A stretch of DNA of 7,150 bases, from the NCBI GenBank assembly GCA_009779335.1, contig WREM01000051.1, positions 1-7,150 of the forward strand, read 5' to 3'. Shown here in pieces: positions 5,361 through 7,150 of this stretch. Under the pieces are notes generated by a model. That model did no database searches. It saw nothing but the letters and a program-made list of their open reading frames with translations, and was not told the DNA's origin. The DNA comes from Streptococcaceae bacterium. GTDB lineage: Bacteria > Bacillota > Bacilli > Lactobacillales > Streptococcaceae. The translations under genes were made by a program, and so were the position numbers. Positions within the stretch are counted from its first letter, which is position 1, and every line of letters begins with the position of its first letter.

Positions 5361-6269
5361 ATGGCTATTTTTACAGGAGAAACAGTTGAAATTGCGATTG
5401 AGCGTGGACTGAAAAGATTAAAAGCAAAGCGTGAAAACGTACATATTCGTGTAGAACAAAGAGATAAAAAAGGTTTTCTCGGTATTGGGAAGAAACGTGC
5501 CCGTGTGAATATTGAAGAAATCGAAGATGTAACAGTACGTAAGGCAGATTTTCTTGCTGAGCGTGGGGTAGATACAGAAGAGAATGACTTAGGTGTACCT
5601 AAAGCACAATCTGCAATGGAAGCAACACTAGAATTGAGTCAGGTAGTGAAAGCTGTTCGTGCAGCTGAAAAAGAACACGACGGAGAATTCACAGCTGAAG
5701 AGCGTGAAGCACTTATTGAAGAAGCAAAAGTAAGTATCTCTCAAGATACGGCGGCACATAGAAATCCACTTGTATCAGAAGATATAATTGCTACAACTCA
5801 ACAATCTCTAAGTGAAGAAGAGTCAAAAATTACTAATAAAATTTCGGTTTATCTGACACAAATTACACAAGAAATGGGAATTGCTACCACCATTTCTACT
5901 GAAAAGAAAGATAATCTAATTATTTTTCAGCTTAATTCTGAACATGATGCTTTATTGATAGGTAAGCATGGTAAGATATTGCAAAGTATGCAAGTTCTTG
6001 CAAAAACATACGCAAATAGTTTATCTGAAAATCGAGTGAAGATTGCAGTTAATGTTGGGGATTACTATGAAAAGCGTAAGGCTTATATCATAAGTCTGGC
6101 TCATCATGCAGCTGAACGTGCTCGTGCAGGTGAACCTGTCTATATTAATGATTTACAAGCTAATGAACGTAAAACGGTGCATAAGATTATTGCAGAAGAA
6201 TCTGGAGTGGTCAGCTATTCTGAAGGGCCAGAATTTAAGAGATCGGTTGCTGTCAATAAAGAAGTTTGA
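5361..6269 (+). CDS. khpB: RNA-binding protein KhpB (Jag/EloR)
   Basis: KhpB is a cytosolic RNA-binding protein that acts with KhpA; in Streptococcus pneumoniae it controls cell elongation and is phosphorylated by the kinase StkP. The 302-residue product has the family's three parts. Residues 1-52 are the Jag N-terminal domain, with KKGFLGIGKK at 36-45. Residues 53-155 are an acidic, probably flexible or helical linker. The C-terminal part holds a type II KH domain with the GxxG loop GKHG at 201-204, then an R3H domain with Arg270-xxx-His274. Thr89 lies in EATLEL, which aligns with the StkP-phosphorylated Thr89 of the pneumococcal protein as I remember it. The ATG at 5361 follows AAGGAG (5344-5349) by 11 nt and is preceded directly by an in-frame TAA, so no upstream start is possible. 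It follows yidC as in many Firmicutes, but here a tandem repeat array separates them. Confidence 0.96.
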   Translation: MAIFTGETVEIAIERGLKRLKAKRENVHIRVEQRDKKGFLGIGKKRARVNIEEIEDVTVRKADFLAERGVDTEENDLGVPKAQSAMEATLELSQVVKAVRAAEKEHDGEFTAEEREALIEEAKVSISQDTAAHRNPLVSEDIIATTQQSLSEEESKITNKISVYLTQITQEMGIATTISTEKKDNLIIFQLNSEHDALLIGKHGKILQSMQVLAKTYANSLSENRVKIAVNVGDYYEKRKAYIISLAHHAAERARAGEPVYINDLQANERKTVHKIIAEESGVVSYSEGPEFKRSVAVNKEV

Positions 6270-6294
6270 CAAGAGAACCAGAATAGTGTAAACT
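6266..6294 (+). promoter_or_regulatory. Internal promoter for rpmH
   Basis: A perfect -35 TTGACA at 6266-6271 overlaps the khpB stop codon and is followed by a 17-nt spacer and TAAACT (6289-6294, four of six matches). The start would fall near 6301, about 40 nt before the rpmH ATG. This would allow L34 to be made at ribosomal protein levels independently of the rnpA-yidC-khpB transcript. Confidence 0.62.
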
Positions 6295-6340
6295 TATAAA
6301 GTATGCGTTAAGCAAAGACAAGTAAAGAAAGGGTGAACAA

Positions 6341-6475
6341 ATGAAACGTACTTACCAACCACACAAAAAATCACGTAAGACAACTCACGGCTTCCGTAGC
6401 CGTATGGCAACTAAGAATGGACGTCGTGTTCTTGCAGCTCGTCGCCGTAAAGGTCGTGCTTCACTTACTGTTTAA
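6341..6475 (+). CDS. rpmH: 50S ribosomal protein L34
   Basis: The product is 44 residues and highly basic, the typical length of bacterial L34, a structural protein of the large ribosomal subunit. The sequence carries the family signature: MKRTYQPHKK at the N-terminus, then THGFRSRM at 15-22 and GRRVLAARRRKGR at 27-39. AAAGGG at 6328-6333 lies 7 nt before the ATG. It has its own likely promoter overlapping the end of khpB and a strong terminator right after the stop, so it can form a single-gene transcript as well as the last gene of the rnpA cluster. Confidence 0.98.
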   Translation: MKRTYQPHKKSRKTTHGFRSRMATKNGRRVLAARRRKGRASLTV

Positions 6476-6479
6476 TCAT

Positions 6480-6504
6480 AAAACCAGTTTTAACTGGTTT
6501 TTTT
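6480..6504 (+). terminator. Intrinsic terminator of rpmH
   Basis: AAAACCAG (6480-6487) pairs with CTGGTTTT (6494-6501) around a TTTTAA loop, with the T-run continuing to 6504. It begins 5 nt after the rpmH stop and closes the rnpA-yidC-khpB-rpmH cluster. Confidence 0.9.
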
Positions 6505-6516
6505 GTAGGAAAGTAA

Positions 6517-6522
6517 TATAAT
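6517..6522 (+). promoter_or_regulatory. -10 TATAAT of the aldo/keto reductase gene
   Basis: A perfect TATAAT lies 23 nt before the reductase ATG, so the leader would be about 17 nt and would still contain the AAGGAG site. The -35 position falls in the 3' arm of the rpmH terminator (CTGGTT, 6494-6499) and matches the consensus poorly, so the promoter may be weak or need an activator. Confidence 0.5.
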
Positions 6523-6545
6523 GGAGTAAAGAAAAAGGAGTGAAC

Positions 6546-7150
6546 ATGAAAAAAATAAAAATTGCAGATTTAGAGGCTTCACAAATTGTACTAGGATGTA
6601 TGCGTATCAATGAAGAGGGGAAAAATCCTGTTCACGTTATTGAGACAGCTTATGAAAATGGCATTAATTTCTTTGATCATGCAGATATATATGGTGGTGG
6701 AAGGTGTGAAAGTATTTTTTCAAATGCCTTAAAGCAGACTTCTATTCAACGTGAAAACATCATCTTACAATCTAAGCTTGGTATTCGTCCCAACATTGCT
6801 TATGATTTTTCAAAAGCATATATCATCAAGTCTGTAGAAGGTATTTTAGAGCGTTTAGACACAGATTACTTGGATACACTGCTTTTGCATCGCCCAGACA
6901 GCCTCGTGGATCCTACTGAAGTCGCAGACGCTTTCTATGAATTAGAAAAATCAGGAAAAGTCAGATATTTTGGGGTATCTAATCAAAATTCTATGCAAGT
7001 TGAACTCCTAAAAACAGCTGTTCAAGTTCCCTTGTTATTTAATCAATTACAATTCAGCCTTGCTCATACCGGAATGATTGACCAAGGTTTCCATGTCAAT
7101 ATGAAAGACGAAGGAAGTATCATGCATGATGGTTCAATCTTGGAGTATTC
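6546..7150 (+). CDS. Aldo/keto reductase, N-terminal part (runs off the window)
   Basis: The first 201 residues of an NAD(P)H-dependent oxidoreductase of the aldo/keto reductase superfamily are present; the frame is still open at the window end, and family members usually have about 300 residues. The catalytic tetrad is complete: Asp44 and Tyr49 in FFDHADIYG, Lys77 in LQSKLG and His115 in LLLHRPD. The segment GKVRYFGVSN at 137-146 is the usual strand after the catalytic His, and FNQLQFS at 165-171 is also typical. The overall pattern recalls the YdhF-type reductases of unknown physiological substrate. The ATG at 6546 has AAGGAG (6535-6540) five nt upstream. The cofactor-binding C-terminal part is outside the window, so NADPH versus NADH preference cannot be judged. 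It is probably transcribed separately from rpmH. Confidence 0.93.
   Translation, partial: MKKIKIADLEASQIVLGCMRINEEGKNPVHVIETAYENGINFFDHADIYGGGRCESIFSNALKQTSIQRENIILQSKLGIRPNIAYDFSKAYIIKSVEGILERLDTDYLDTLLLHRPDSLVDPTEVADAFYELEKSGKVRYFGVSNQNSMQVELLKTAVQVPLLFNQLQFSLAHTGMIDQGFHVNMKDEGSIMHDGSILEY

Overview
The window looks like a chromosomal core region of a low-GC Gram-positive coccus of the Streptococcaceae, most probably a Lactococcus. The basis is the 88-residue HPr and 575-residue enzyme I, which read like the lactococcal proteins I remember, the AT-rich composition, strong AAGGAG-type ribosome binding sites, and the gene order rnpA-yidC-khpB-rpmH. The species cannot be fixed from this sequence alone. 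Nothing resembles phage, an insertion sequence, a plasmid or a CRISPR array, and no novel multigene system is visible.

Layout. 1-243 is the 3' end of a class I DAHP synthase gene (aromatic amino acid biosynthesis). 256-2361 is the ptsHI operon (HPr and enzyme I of the sugar phosphotransferase system), with a clear promoter inside a long inverted repeat and a bidirectional terminator. On the minus strand, 2445-2744 encodes a YbaB/EbfC-type nucleoid-associated protein. Upstream of it lies a tRNA-Leu with anticodon AAG (2804-2889), with its own promoter and terminator. Next on the minus strand is a membrane-anchored alpha/beta hydrolase (2975-3907). Divergent from the hydrolase is a plus-strand cluster: rnpA (RNase P protein), yidC (membrane insertase), khpB/jag (KH-R3H RNA-binding protein) and rpmH (ribosomal protein L34). 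The window ends in the first two thirds or so of an aldo/keto reductase gene (6546 onwards).

How the genes work together. HPr and enzyme I are the two general phosphotransfer proteins upstream of all PTS sugar permeases, and HPr carries both the catalytic His15 and the regulatory Ser46. The rnpA-yidC-khpB-rpmH cluster joins tRNA maturation, membrane protein insertion, RNA-based control of cell wall elongation and a ribosomal protein. rnpA and yidC overlap by 4 nt and both start with TTG. rpmH has an additional promoter overlapping the khpB stop codon.

The most unusual element is a tandem array of 13 perfect copies of the octamer AAAAGTAC (5234-5337, plus a partial copy), which fills most of the yidC-khpB gap just before the khpB ribosome binding site. 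Other points worth checking are a near-perfect 20-bp palindrome in the -35 region of the rnpA promoter, an inverted repeat spanning the ptsH promoter, a possible leaderless start for the hydrolase, and the A34-type leucine tRNA.
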